A stretch of DNA of 26,538 nucleotides from JBMDXB01 sp048594975. GTDB lineage: Bacteria; Acidobacteriota; Vicinamibacteria; Vicinamibacterales; 2-12-FULL-66-21. Location: assembly GCA_048594975.1 (NCBI GenBank), contig JBMDXQ010000092.1:1-26538 (forward strand). The letters run 5' to 3'. Under the pieces are notes generated by a model. The model ran no database searches. It was not told where the DNA came from and saw only the letters and a program-made list of their open reading frames with translations. Positions 7,760 to 15,589 of the stretch are shown piece after piece (position 1 is the first letter of the stretch; every line of letters begins with the position of its first letter). The translations under genes and the position numbers were made by a program.

Positions 7760-8146
7760 ATGCAGCGAGTCATGCAGGGGGTGTTGATTGTCGCGGGTCT
7801 CATCCACTTCCTTCCGGTGACCGGCGTGATCGGGGCCGACCAGCTCACGGGGATGTACGATATGCCGTTTAGTGATCCCAATCTGCTCATCCTGATGCGC
7901 CACCGTGCGGTCATGCTCGGATTGCTGGGAGGCTTCGTCCTGTACGGCGCTTTTCGTCCGGCGATGCGGGGTCCCGCGATCGCGCTCGGGACTGTGAGCT
8001 TGGTTTCGATCGTCGGCCTCGCATTGTCGACCGGAGGCTACAACCAGGCTCTCTACAGAGTCGTCGTGGCTGACAGCATTGCCGTGCTCTGCTTCTTGCT
8101 GGCCATCGTGCTCTGCGCGGCTGGAACTCGAGGAAGTAGACGGTAG
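7760..8146 (+). CDS. small four-helix integral membrane protein
   Basis: A 128-residue protein with four predicted transmembrane helices: residues about 5-25, 48-68, 72-92 and 100-122. The conserved-looking loop between helices 1 and 2 reads G-x-Y-D-M-P-F-S-D-P-N-L-L-I-L-M-R-H-R-A-V. Proteins of this type are common in soil bacteria and are sometimes mislabelled as phosphopantetheine adenylyltransferase; no function is established. It begins 4 bp after the hydrolase remnant, with no strong ribosome site. Confidence 0.75.
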   Translation: MQRVMQGVLIVAGLIHFLPVTGVIGADQLTGMYDMPFSDPNLLILMRHRAVMLGLLGGFVLYGAFRPAMRGPAIALGTVSLVSIVGLALSTGGYNQALYRVVVADSIAVLCFLLAIVLCAAGTRGSRR

Positions 8147-8159
8147 CGGAACCTTGTCT

Positions 8160-8633
8160 TGCCGCATCGAAAGGTCACGCCTTCCTGGTTCATGGCTCGC
8201 CGTCGGGTCGACGAAGATGCTCATCGATCTCGCACGTTGCAGGCAATTGAATCGCGAGATCGAGTTCAGCTATTGGCGACATGCGGGCGCTCGACACCCA
8301 GGACGCGAGCCTATCGTGCGTTGTGGCCTTTTACGCGATCGTGCACTTCCGAGTGGCCGAGCTCGAGACCGTTGTTCGTGAGATCCGGCGTGTCCTCGTA
8401 CCCGGCGGACTGACGCTCATTTCACGTCGGCCTAGAGGTCGTACACGTCGACGATCTCTTCGGTGCGCCTGTCGACCTGGATTTCTGATTTCATTCGCCG
8501 CCAGGGTGATCGCGGCGCTTGGCGGCTTGAACCCTCCGTAATCGAACAGCTCGAGCGAGAACCGTGCGATGGCGTCGACTACCCGAGCCGACGGTGCTAT
8601 CTGCTGGCGAAGGCACGGCAGCCAGTGCAGTAG
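8160..8633 (+). pseudogene. broken class I SAM-dependent methyltransferase
   Basis: Recognisable pieces of one methyltransferase lie in successive frames. From 8217 the M-L-I-D-L-A-R ... I-E-F segment (post-motif-I helix and strand) runs to about 8270. A frame change then gives G-D-M-R-A-L-D-T-Q-D-A-S-L and V-V-A-F-Y-A-I-V-H-F (motif II, 8277-8346), followed by E-I-R-R-V-L-V-P-G-G-L-T-L-I-S (motif III). Another frame change gives E-V-V-H-V-D-D-L-F-G with a stop near 8487, and the usual C-terminal D-G-V-D-Y-P-S-R-R-C-Y-L-L-A segment reads to TAG 8631. The SAM-binding glycine loop is not legible. At least three frame disruptions make it non-functional as it stands. Confidence 0.7.
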
Positions 8634-8762
8634 TCACGCGTGCCCGAGCATCGCTTCAGTGTCAAGACTGGGTCCCATTAGCCCTGAACCCAGTCAACAC
8701 CGTCCCTACGGGAATGCGCCGACCCATATCGATCGAGCGCGAAGTCAGCGCACGGTCGAGCG

Positions 8763-9293
8763 CTACACGCTGACAGCCGCCGTCGGTTGTGTAAACGGAT
8801 TCTCGTCAGCGCTGCGTCCGTAGACAACCGGCACCGGAACGTCGAGTAGTCGCAGATACACCACCAGCTCGCCCCGGTGGTGGATCATGTGGTTCAGGCA
8901 CATCATGCGCATGACACGGATACGCGGCAGCGCAAAGATCTCGCGTTCGCGGAACATCATCCGCCACGGCGCGTTCGCCCTCGCGTCGTCAATACCCGCG
9001 AGCGCCGCCTTGAACGCCACTACGGATTGATCGAAAGCGGCCAGAATCGCGGTCGTGCTCTCACCCGTCGGGTACGTCGTCGGCCGTGTCGCGACATCCA
9101 AGGCGTCCATCTGGGCGAGTTTCACGATGCTGTCGGGAATGCTCGCGATGTGCTCGGCAAGCTGGCCGAGTGTCATCGACTTCGCGTGCGGCTGCCACGC
9201 GAGCCTGTCGGCCGGCACGCGTTCGAGCACGCGGCGAGTAATGGGAAATTCAGCGTCGAATTCGGCGGCAAGCGTTGCAGCGGCTGACGACAT
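8763..9293 (-). CDS. DinB family protein
   Basis: ATG at 9293, three bases after a GGAGGG ribosome site, gives 176 residues; longer upstream starts would run through the promoter. The protein is a four-helix bundle of the DinB/YfiT type with the metal triad H48 (L-A-E-H-I-A), H135 and H139 (L-N-H-M-I-H-H-R-G-E-L). Members bind Ni/Zn or similar metals; some are bacillithiol, mycothiol or glutathione transferases, most are uncharacterised and stress-induced. It is divergent from an HxlR regulator that probably controls it. Confidence 0.88.
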   Translation of the reverse strand: MSSAAATLAAEFDAEFPITRRVLERVPADRLAWQPHAKSMTLGQLAEHIASIPDSIVKLAQMDALDVATRPTTYPTGESTTAILAAFDQSVVAFKAALAGIDDARANAPWRMMFREREIFALPRIRVMRMMCLNHMIHHRGELVVYLRLLDVPVPVVYGRSADENPFTQPTAAVSV

Positions 9294-9308
9294 GGGCCCT
9301 CCAGATAG

Positions 9309-9353
9309 TTGCAAAACGCAAGGGACTATAATCCTGTCGATTGCAAATTGCAA
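9309..9353. promoter_or_regulatory. divergent promoter with two TTGCAA-based operator sites
   Basis: The near-identical elements TTGCAAAACGCAA (9309-9321) and TTGCAAATTGCAA (9341-9353) are 32 bp apart, three helical turns. On the minus strand, TTGCAA (9348-9353) as -35, a 17-bp gap and TATAGT (9325-9330) as -10 make a good promoter for the DinB gene, placing one element over the -35. A TATAAT on the plus strand (9327-9332) could serve the HxlR gene. Confidence 0.65.
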
Positions 9354-9366
9354 GTGACCTGATAAA

Positions 9367-9750
9367 ATGGCCGGCGTGCCGGATCGCTTGCGCTCACCTT
9401 GCCCGCTCGCGGGCGCGCTCGACATCCTCGGCGACGCGTGGACGCTGCTCGTTCTGCGCGATCTTCTCTTTTACGACAAACACCGCTTCGCGGATTTCTT
9501 GGCGTCGCCGGAGAACATCTCCACGAACATTCTCGCCGAACGTCTCAAGCGACTGGAACGCTGCGGCCTCGTCGAGCGGCGTCAGTATCAGACCCGCCCG
9601 CCGCGCGACGAGTACTACCTGACAGCGCGCGGTCACGACCTGCTGCCCGTCTTGCGCGCGTTGATCAAATGGGGCAAGCAGCACGTCCCCGGCGTCGCGC
9701 AGAAGCCGCCGGCCAGTTTCGCCGGCGTTGCGCCACGCCCGAAGCGCTGA
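9367..9750 (+). CDS. HxlR family winged-helix transcriptional regulator
   Basis: A 127-residue HxlR-type regulator. It has the N-terminal C-P-L-A-G-A-L-D-I-L-G-D-A-W-T-L-L-V-L-R motif with C12 (a redox- or electrophile-sensing position in several family members), then the HTH S-T-N-I-L-A-E-R-L-K-R-L and wing R-P-P-R-D-E-Y-Y-L-T. The start is ATG 9367. It is divergent from the DinB gene across 73 bp containing paired TTGCAA elements; HxlR proteins usually regulate the divergent neighbour, and C12 suggests de-repression by reactive compounds (inference). Confidence 0.9.
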   Translation: MAGVPDRLRSPCPLAGALDILGDAWTLLVLRDLLFYDKHRFADFLASPENISTNILAERLKRLERCGLVERRQYQTRPPRDEYYLTARGHDLLPVLRALIKWGKQHVPGVAQKPPASFAGVAPRPKR

Positions 9751-10071
9751 GCGGCCTTGGGTTGCCTTGAGCTCCGGATCGCAGCAGGATGTGCCAACCA
9801 ATACGAGCGGTACAACCATGCTGCAGATGGCGTCGCTAAACAGTGCACCGCGTGTCGCGCCATTGGATATTCTTCAATGTGCGTCTGTGAAGGCTGTGGG
9901 TCGGTTTGTGTCAGAACTGCGTCAGATGACCCCTCAAACCCCGGTCAAACGCCGCCACTTACGGGGCTACCTCGATACACATCGATGTTGCTGTCAGCGC
10001 CGGCGGTTCAGCGCCGACGAGCGGTACGTGTCTGCCAACGAGCCCGGCGGTTCGAGGTATCTTGACAGCAG
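9751..10071. other. gene-free stretch holding repeat copy 1
   Basis: No convincing gene. Most of it (9841-9991) is the first copy of an interspersed repeat also found at 20729-20874. The remaining 80 bp before the acetyltransferase gene show no clear site. Confidence 0.5.
9841..9991 (+). repeat. interspersed repeat, copy 1
   Basis: About 150 bp matching 20729-20874 in the same orientation. Shared blocks include CAGTGCAC at the left edge, ATGTGCGTCTG, TGTGGGTCGGTT, CAAACGCC/CAAACACC, TACGGGG and ACACATCGATGTTGC at the right edge. Both copies can be read as C-V-C-x-x-C-G-S-V ... Q-T-P-x-x-T-G-x-P-R-x-T-S-M-L. Confidence 0.75.
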
Positions 10072-10566
10072 ATGCTGCGGGACGTGCGTGAGGACGATCT
10101 GCCGATCCTTTTCGAGCACCAGCGGGACGCCGACGCTCGACGAATGGCCGCGTTCTCTGGAAGAGAATGGGATGCTTTCGTGGCGCATTGGCGGACGAAG
10201 GTTTTCGCTGAGCCTTCCGCTAAAGCCAAGACTGTCGAGTTGAATGGCCGAGTCGCAGGTTACGTCTCCAGCTGGGAAAGTGACGGCAAGTGCATGATCG
10301 CATACTGGTTCGGGAAGGAGTATTGGGGCCGGGGAGTTGCCACGGCCGCAGTCGCAGAGTTCTTGACAGCTCACGAGACCAGGCGACCGCTCCACGCGTA
10401 TGTCGCCCTGGCGAATGTCAGCTCGATTCGCGTTCTCGAGAAGTCCGGCTTTCGGGCCCTTGGCTCACCGCCCGCGGAAGCGGACGGGGTGGAAGAGATT
10501 CTTTTCCGGCTCGATGGCCAGCCGCGTCGAAGCGAGCCGTTGGCACCGCCCAACCAGCCGTTGTAG
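10072..10566 (+). CDS. GNAT family N-acetyltransferase
   Basis: A 164-residue protein with the GNAT fold, which transfers an acetyl group from acetyl-CoA to an amine. The N-terminus reads L-R-D-V-R-E-D-D-L-P-I-L-F-E-H-Q. The CoA pyrophosphate loop is Y-W-G-R-G-V-A-T-A-A-V (about 83-93), followed by the C-terminal V-A-L-A-N-V-S-S-I-R-V-L-E-K-S-G-F motif, a RimJ/RimL-like arrangement in which the Asn contacts CoA. The substrate is not predictable. The start is ATG 10072, with no strong ribosome site. It is convergent with the MocR gene. Confidence 0.9.
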   Translation: MLRDVREDDLPILFEHQRDADARRMAAFSGREWDAFVAHWRTKVFAEPSAKAKTVELNGRVAGYVSSWESDGKCMIAYWFGKEYWGRGVATAAVAEFLTAHETRRPLHAYVALANVSSIRVLEKSGFRALGSPPAEADGVEEILFRLDGQPRRSEPLAPPNQPL

Positions 10567-10650
10567 CGGTCGCGGTCCCCGCTTTCGCTCGGAAACCACG
10601 CCGCTGAACGCCTGCGACCCGGCAGACATCGCTGACCGCCGCGGGCTGGT

Positions 10651-12075
10651 CTACTCGGGCTTGAAGCTTTCCCTCAGTAGAGCGAGGCCATCGTCGATCC
10701 GGCCGGTCGAAATCCCCCCGTAGCCGATCACGAGCCCTTCCCGGGAGACAGGTCCTGCATAAAAGGCAGCCGGCGTTTCCACCCGCACGCCTCGCTGTGC
10801 CGCCCGTTGCACGACGTGCGTCATGTCGACCCTACAACCCTCTCGCAACAGCGCGGCAACATGGAGGCCGGCGGCAGAGGGGACGACCTCCAGCCATCTC
10901 GCGAAACGCCGCTCCAACACCTGCACGATTCGCAGGTAGCGGCCTCCGTACTCACGAGCCACTTTGCGGATGTGCTGCGCCAACAGCCCAGCCTCGATGA
11001 ACCGGGCAAGCGCCGCCTGCGTGAACGTCTCCCCGTGCCAATCGGTCAGCTGTTTCGCGGCGCCAAGCGCTGGCCTGAGAGACGCCGGCGCAATCAAGAA
11101 CCCGACCCGCAATCCTGGGATGAGTACCTTCGAGAAGGAGCCCATGTAGATGACACGACCCTTGCGATCGAGGCTCTGCACAGGATCCAATGGACGACCG
11201 CGGAAACGGAACTCGCTGTCGTAGTCATCCTCGATGACCACGCCGCCGCGTCGTTCAGCCCAGGCGAGCAAGGCCATACGCCGCTGGAGCGACATGGCCC
11301 GTCCGAGCGGGAATTGATGGGACGGAGTCACGTACACCAGTCGCACGTCCCGCGGAATGGCATCGACCGTGAGCCCCTCCTCATCCACCGGAACGCCCAC
11401 GACGCGGGCACCGAGACTTCGAAACAGCAGCCGTACCTGCCGGTACCCTGGTTCCTCGACGGCGACACTCGCACCCGGTTCGAGGACCACGCGACCGATC
11501 AGATCGAAGGCCTGTTGCGCCCCGGTCGTCACAATCACGTCGTCGGCGGTCGTACGTACTCCACGCGACACCGCGATGTGACGTGCGATCGCCTCTCGAA
11601 GGCGAGTGACGCCGGTGGGCTCGCCGTACCACGCGTTACTCGTCGCCTCTGCGCCGAGCTCAGCGGCGAGGAGCCGCCGCCACGTCGTGAGCGGGAAGAG
11701 ATGTGGATCGGGTGCACCCACACCAAAGTCGTAACGCATCGCCGCTGGGCGGCGGAGTACCGGGAGTGAACGCCAGATATCGCGTGGATACACGGCCCCG
11801 GCCGGCGCCGACCGCCGGGACACGCGCCTGGTGGACGAATCGAGCGACACATACGATCCCGCACCGACGCGGCCAACAAGCACACCCTCGGCCACGAGAC
11901 GCTCGTACGCAACAGCGACCGTATTGCGCGACACCCCCAGACGACGGGCGAGGTCGCGTGTGGCCGGGAGCCTTTCGCCAGGACGGAATCGGCCATCGAG
12001 CACGGCCTCGAGGATCTGACGATAGATCTGGACCGCAAAGTCGCCCCGGCGAGTCAAGCGGATGTGCACGTCCAT
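10651..12075 (-). CDS. MocR/PdxR-type regulator (GntR HTH fused to class I aminotransferase fold)
   Basis: A 474-residue PLP-dependent transcription factor. Residues about 10-78 are a GntR winged HTH (F-R-P-G-E-R-L-P-A-T-R-D-L-A-R-R-L-G-V-S-R-N-T-V). Residues about 110-470 are a fold-type I aminotransferase domain: T-G-A-Q-Q-A-F-D-L near 184, E-E-P-G-Y near 207, E-D-D-Y-D-S-E-F-R near 282 and the PLP-lysine segment M-G-S-F-S-K-V-L-I-P-G-L-R with K316. MocR proteins sense PLP or an amine/amino-acid ligand through this domain and often activate a divergent gene. Here the divergent unit is the cupin-DoxX-cupin-ureohydrolase cluster. Confidence 0.95.
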   Translation of the reverse strand: MDVHIRLTRRGDFAVQIYRQILEAVLDGRFRPGERLPATRDLARRLGVSRNTVAVAYERLVAEGVLVGRVGAGSYVSLDSSTRRVSRRSAPAGAVYPRDIWRSLPVLRRPAAMRYDFGVGAPDPHLFPLTTWRRLLAAELGAEATSNAWYGEPTGVTRLREAIARHIAVSRGVRTTADDVIVTTGAQQAFDLIGRVVLEPGASVAVEEPGYRQVRLLFRSLGARVVGVPVDEEGLTVDAIPRDVRLVYVTPSHQFPLGRAMSLQRRMALLAWAERRGGVVIEDDYDSEFRFRGRPLDPVQSLDRKGRVIYMGSFSKVLIPGLRVGFLIAPASLRPALGAAKQLTDWHGETFTQAALARFIEAGLLAQHIRKVAREYGGRYLRIVQVLERRFARWLEVVPSAAGLHVAALLREGCRVDMTHVVQRAAQRGVRVETPAAFYAGPVSREGLVIGYGGISTGRIDDGLALLRESFKPE

Positions 12076-12096
12076 ACGACAGCGAATTGGCCCAAT

Positions 12097-12126
12097 CCGA
12101 TCGTATCAAAGTGGCTCTTTGATCGG
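12097..12126. promoter_or_regulatory. operator between MocR and cupin genes
   Basis: The 88-bp divergent gap contains a perfect inverted repeat ATCAAAG-TGGCT-CTTTGAT (12105-12123), nested inside a second pair CCGATC (12097-12102) and GATCGG (12121-12126). Its position suits MocR autoregulation and control of the plus-strand cluster. Confidence 0.65.
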
Positions 12127-12163
12127 GTCATTTCGTCTCGTACAGTAATCGGCATGAACAGGA

Positions 12164-12606
12164 ATGCTGGCTTGGTCCTCGGCACCACGACGGCTGTCGC
12201 TGTCGGCGCTCGCGTGCATCGTGCTTGGCGCTGCCGAGTCCCAGCCCGACGCGCCGCCAGCGACCACCGCGCGCGCGCGGGTCGTTCTCGCGCACGAACT
12301 GCCTCGACTCGACGGGAACAGGTTGAAGGCGACACTCCTGGAAGTGACGTACGCGCCGGGCGAATCTTCGGCCCCACGTGCTCATCCCTGCCCCGTCGTC
12401 GGGTACGTGATCGAAGGAGCCATTCGGAGCCGCAGCGGCGATGGCCCAGAGAAAATCTACAGGGCGGCGACAGCTTCTACGAAGAGGCCAATGCCGCGCA
12501 TCTCATTTCCGCGAACGCTGGTAACAGGGAGCGCGCACGATTCCTGGCGTTCTTCACCTGTGACAGGGAAGGGGCGCTTTCGGCACCGATTCACGATGTT
12601 CGATAG
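12164..12606 (+). pseudogene. exported cupin protein, interrupted by one frameshift
   Basis: From ATG 12164 the frame gives an N-terminal hydrophobic signal-like segment (L-S-L-S-A-L-A-C-I-V-L-G-A-A) and cupin motif 1 (G-E-S-S-A-P-R-A-H-P-C-P-V-V-G-Y-V-I-E-G). Near 12461-12468 one base appears missing: the continuation, G-G-D-S-F-Y-E-E-A-N-A-A-H-L-I-S-A-N-A-G (cupin motif 2 with His and Asn), is in another frame and ends at TAG 12604-12606. Apart from this break it would be a complete single-domain exported cupin of about 145 residues, a metal-binding beta-barrel of unknown substrate. It is either a recent pseudogene or an indel error. Confidence 0.75.
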
Positions 12607-13102
12607 TCGCGGTCCAAGCGAAGCAAGGGCGGATCACCGCGCGAGACCGCCACGCGTGGTGTGGTCGGCAGTCATCTACGCTCGTCTCGCCATTGGTGGC
12701 GCGTTCTTGTCGGCCGTTGGTGCGCGCTTTGGCCTGTGGGATGGAACGCTCGACCTCGAGCACTTCCCGCGGTTCATCCAGTACACCGCCGAGGTGAACT
12801 CGTTCATGCCGGCAGCCACCATCCCGTTTTTGGCGTGGGCGGCCACTTTCGCGGAACTGTCCCTCGGGCTCGCGTTGATTGCCGGCTTCCATACGCGCAC
12901 AGCCGCGATTGGCGCCGCGATTCTCCTGGCCCTCTTCGGTACAGCCATGGCTGTCTCGTACGGCGTCAAAGAGCCGATGGACTCTTCAGTGTTCTCGGCG
13001 TCGGCTGGTGCGCTACTGCTCGCGCTGGCACAGGAGGTTCCTGGCAGCACACGCGTTGACCCGAGGCAGACGCGAGGCAAGCCGATGCAACACGTCACGT
13101 GA
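12596..13102 (+). CDS. DoxX family membrane protein
   Basis: Four hydrophobic helices typical of DoxX: V-V-W-S-A-V-I-Y-A-R-L-A-I-G-G-A-F-L-S-A-V-G; A-T-I-P-F-L-A-W-A-A-T-F-A-E-L-S-L-G-L-A; A-A-I-G-A-A-I-L-L-A-L-F-G-T-A-M-A-V; and S-A-S-A-G-A-L-L-L-A-L-A. The E-L-S-L-G segment in helix 2 is the usual DoxX hallmark. ATG 12596 overlaps the cupin end by 11 bp and gives 168 residues; GTG 12656 or 12659 just before helix 1 are alternatives. DoxX proteins have been tied to thiol and oxidative-stress complexes in some bacteria; the role here is unknown. It is followed 22 bp later by a second cupin. Confidence 0.82.
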   Translation: MFDSRGPSEARADHRARPPRVVWSAVIYARLAIGGAFLSAVGARFGLWDGTLDLEHFPRFIQYTAEVNSFMPAATIPFLAWAATFAELSLGLALIAGFHTRTAAIGAAILLALFGTAMAVSYGVKEPMDSSVFSASAGALLLALAQEVPGSTRVDPRQTRGKPMQHVT

Positions 13103-13124
13103 AGGATCAGGGCAGGAGATCACG

Positions 13125-13479
13125 ATGAACACGCAGACTCTCGATGGCCTCGTCAAGACCGCGAGCATGCAGTGGAAACCCCTGGTCGAGAGCGGGGTCG
13201 ACACGGAAGGGATCCCGGTAAAGCCCCTCCGCACCGAACCTGCAACAGGGCGAGCGCCGAGTTTCGTCCTCCGCTTCGAACCAGGGGCGAAGTACCCGTA
13301 CCCCAACCATCCCGCAGGCGAGGAACTGTTCGTGCTGTCGGGCAGTTGCGTTCATCGAGGGCACTACGCTCGAGGCCGGTGACTATCTGTACACGCCGCC
13401 GGGCTCGAAGAACGCGGTGCGGACGGATACGGGATGCACGCTGCTATTCCAGGTTCCCGAGGAAGTCATCATCCTCTGA
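13125..13479 (+). pseudogene. ChrR-like cupin protein, interrupted by one frameshift
   Basis: ATG 13125 follows an AGGAG site. The first frame gives S-M-Q-W-K-P-L-V-E-S-G-V-D-T-E-G, then F-E-P-G-A-K-Y-P-Y-P-N-H-P-A-G-E-E-L-F-V-L-S-G, the cupin motif of the anti-sigma ChrR-like group. Around 13344-13352 the frame slips by one base; the continuation (F-I-E-G-T-T-L-E-A-G-D-Y-L-Y-T-P-P-G-S-K-N-A-V) ends at TGA 13477-13479. Repairing one inserted base would restore a cupin of about 117 residues. It lacks the zinc-binding N-terminal ChrR domain, so it is a stand-alone cupin. The ureohydrolase-like gene starts 12 bp later. Confidence 0.75.
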
Positions 13480-13491
13480 CGGCAGGCGACG

Positions 13492-14397
13492 ATGGATCTG
13501 GTGATCCTGGGTGTGGCCAGCAGCGCGGGCACTCACTACGCGGGTCAGGAGCGCGCGCCGGCGGCACTCCGTGCGGCTGGCTTGATTGATCGCCTGATCG
13601 CCGCCGGACTCACGGTGTCGGATCGCGGGGACGTCGTGACTGAGGTGTTCGCCGTCGATCACACGAACCCGACCTGCCGCAACTTTCCGGCCGTGCTCCG
13701 AACGACACGACGGGTCGCCGACGTTGTGAGCAGCGTGGTCGCCGACGGTGCGGTTCCCCTGGTCCTCGGCGGGGATTGCACGATCACCGTCGGCGTTGTC
13801 GCCGGCGTGCGGCGTATTCGTCCGGACGCCGGCCTGTTCTACTTCGACGGCGACGCCGACCTAGCCACTCCGGAAGCCACCTCGAGCGGCGTCCTCGACG
13901 CGATGGGGATTGCGCATCTGATCGGCCTGACCGACAACGAGCTGGCGCACCTGGGCGGTCCCCGGACGGTGCTGCCCTCCGGCCGCCTCGTGCTGTTCGG
14001 CATCGACGAAACCGATCCGGAGTCGTTTCGGGAGAAGGTACTGAGGGACCATCCCGATCTCCGGTGGTACCCTGACCACGTGGTGCGGTCGGATCCTGCT
14101 GCGAGCGCGCGCAAGGCGCTGGACGGTCTGAGCACCGGCGCCGGCATGATCCTGCATTTCGATGTGGACGCGGTCGACTCCGGCGACCTGCCACTGGCGA
14201 ACTACCCGCACTACGGCACCGGCGTGAGCTTGGATGCGGCTGCCAAGGCGCTGGCCGTCGCTGCGGCTGCGCCCGACCTCACGGCCATCGTGCTGACGGA
14301 GGTCAACCCGACACACGACCCCGACGGACAACAACTGCGCCGCTACGTGGACGCCGTGGGTGGAGCGCTCGTTGCGGGTCTCGTCCACGTTGCCTGA
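13492..14397 (+). CDS. ureohydrolase (arginase/agmatinase) fold protein with altered metal site
   Basis: A 301-residue arginase-superfamily protein with the full set of landmark segments but changed ligands. Arginases use G-G-D-H, D-A-H-x-D and D-x-D to hold two Mn ions. Here they read G-G-D-C (93-96), D-G-D-A-D (119-123) and D-V-D (224-226), with E270 in the usual substrate-site strand (L-T-E-V-N-P). One ligand His is thus Cys and another is Asp. A one-metal or different-metal enzyme is possible, and the substrate should not be assumed to be arginine or agmatine. The start is ATG 13492, 12 bp after the cupin stop, as last member of a tight four-gene set controlled by the divergent MocR (inference). 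Confidence 0.85.
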   Translation: MDLVILGVASSAGTHYAGQERAPAALRAAGLIDRLIAAGLTVSDRGDVVTEVFAVDHTNPTCRNFPAVLRTTRRVADVVSSVVADGAVPLVLGGDCTITVGVVAGVRRIRPDAGLFYFDGDADLATPEATSSGVLDAMGIAHLIGLTDNELAHLGGPRTVLPSGRLVLFGIDETDPESFREKVLRDHPDLRWYPDHVVRSDPAASARKALDGLSTGAGMILHFDVDAVDSGDLPLANYPHYGTGVSLDAAAKALAVAAAAPDLTAIVLTEVNPTHDPDGQQLRRYVDAVGGALVAGLVHVA

Positions 14398-14434
14398 CGA
14401 CAGCAAGACATAAGCTGGAGCTCACGCAGCTCGC

Positions 14435-14950
14435 GTGACTGGAGCGATCGACTTGCGTGATCCGACAGCGCCGCAGGCAATGAGACACGATACCTTGGAG
14501 CGCTTGGTGCAGCTTGCGCATCGCGGCGGCGAACACCCTGCGGTGTGGCAGGAAGCGGCGGAACTGATTCGAGAGGCCGGAGAATATCGCTGGGTAGGCC
14601 TCTACCAAGTCACGGACAGCGAGATCCGTGCGATCGCATGGACCGGGACGGTAGCTCCCGCATTTCCGCGGTTTCCACGCGACACAGGACTCACTGGTGT
14701 AGCGGTCAAGACGAGGGATGCGGTGATCTCCCAGGACGCAGCCCACGATTCGCGTTATCTGACGGCATTCGCGACAACGGGCGCCGAGGCCGTCTTCCCC
14801 GTGCTCGGGGATTCCGGATTGGTGATGGGCACGATCGATGCGGAATGCGATCGCCCCAACGCATTGTCGCCGGAGGACGAACGCTTTCTGCGCTCATGCT
14901 CAATCGCCTTGAGATCTCTGTGGCGCACCTTGCCTGGAGAGATACGGTGA
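14435..14950 (+). CDS. GAF domain protein
   Basis: From GTG 14435 the protein has 171 residues; ATG 14480 (156 residues) is an equally good start. Nearly all of it is one GAF domain: W-V-G-L-Y-Q-V, then G-L-T-G-V-A-V-K-T-R-D-A-V, Q-D-A-A-H-D-S-R-Y-L, P-V-L-G-D-S-G-L-V-M-G-T-I-D-A-E, and a closing L-S-P-E-D-E-R-F-L-R-S helix. GAF domains bind cyclic nucleotides, haem, Fe or small ligands, and a stand-alone one resembles free-methionine-sulfoxide reductase (fRMsr), but its cysteine pattern is not present. It lies 37 bp after the ureohydrolase-like gene and may be co-transcribed. Confidence 0.82.
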   Translation: MTGAIDLRDPTAPQAMRHDTLERLVQLAHRGGEHPAVWQEAAELIREAGEYRWVGLYQVTDSEIRAIAWTGTVAPAFPRFPRDTGLTGVAVKTRDAVISQDAAHDSRYLTAFATTGAEAVFPVLGDSGLVMGTIDAECDRPNALSPEDERFLRSCSIALRSLWRTLPGEIR

Positions 14951-15019
14951 CTTTCGTAATCGGCGGCCGTGCCATCCATGCCATCGGCAAATCGTGATCT
15001 ACCTCGGAGAATCAAGGCT

Positions 15020-15437
15020 GTGTGTAATGAACAGGTCGGAGTTAATCCAACCGGGTATGTCGCGTCTGCCCTCGCCGACCCTGGAAGCGCACCAAAGCAG
15101 GGCGATGAGGGCGCACCAGACGCGTGGCTGAACCTTGATGCTCGGTACCGCGAGGGGCTCAGAGATCTACGGGTCGGCGATGAAATCCTGGTGCTTACCT
15201 GGCTCGACCGCGCTCGGAGGGATCTGCTCGTCGTCCATCCGAGGGATGACACTGCCGCCCCGATGCGAGGGGTTTTCAGCACGCCGCTCCGCCGATAGGC
15301 CGAATCCCATTGGCCTTCATCGCGTCCAGGTCCTCGACATGCATCAGACGCGCGTTCGCGTCAGCAACCTCGAGGCACTGGATGGCACGCCTGTTCTCGA
15401 CCTCAAGCCAGTAGTTGGTGCGGTTGGGGAACGGTAA
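15020..15437 (+). pseudogene. trmO: TsaA/TrmO-like tRNA methyltransferase, interrupted by one frameshift
   Basis: TrmO N6-methylates t6A37 in certain tRNAs using SAM. From GTG 15020 (GGAGA about 10 nt upstream) the frame gives G-V-N-P-T-G-Y-V-A-S-A-L, D-A-W-L-N-L-D-A-R-Y-R-E-G-L-R-D-L-R-V-G-D-E-I-L-V-L-T-W-L-D-R-A, and R-G-V-F-S-T, then a stop at 15296. The expected continuation S-A-D-R-P-N-P-I-G-L-H-R-V-Q-V-L and L-E-A-L-D-G-T-P-V-L-D-L-K-P-V-V is intact in another frame to 15437. One extra C in 15282-15290 explains the break. The R-P-N-P-I-G-L-H active-site signature is preserved, so the loss is recent or is a sequencing error. Longer starts (14969, 14978) overlap nothing but add non-homologous residues. 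Confidence 0.75.
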
Positions 15438-15589
15438 GGAACGATCCCCAACGTCTCGCCAGTGGCAACGGCCCGTCCACTGCACTTCGGGCTCGGCGTC
15501 TGCCAAGTCCGGCTCGATGCTATCCAAGAGCGCTGAGACGTCGAGACCGTCAGGACTTTTCGCGCGGTCTTGGATCTTTTCGCGAGCAC

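Noticed and set aside
10807..11769. 320-residue plus-strand open frame
   Set aside because: Antisense of the MocR gene; composition typical of a GC-rich shadow frame.
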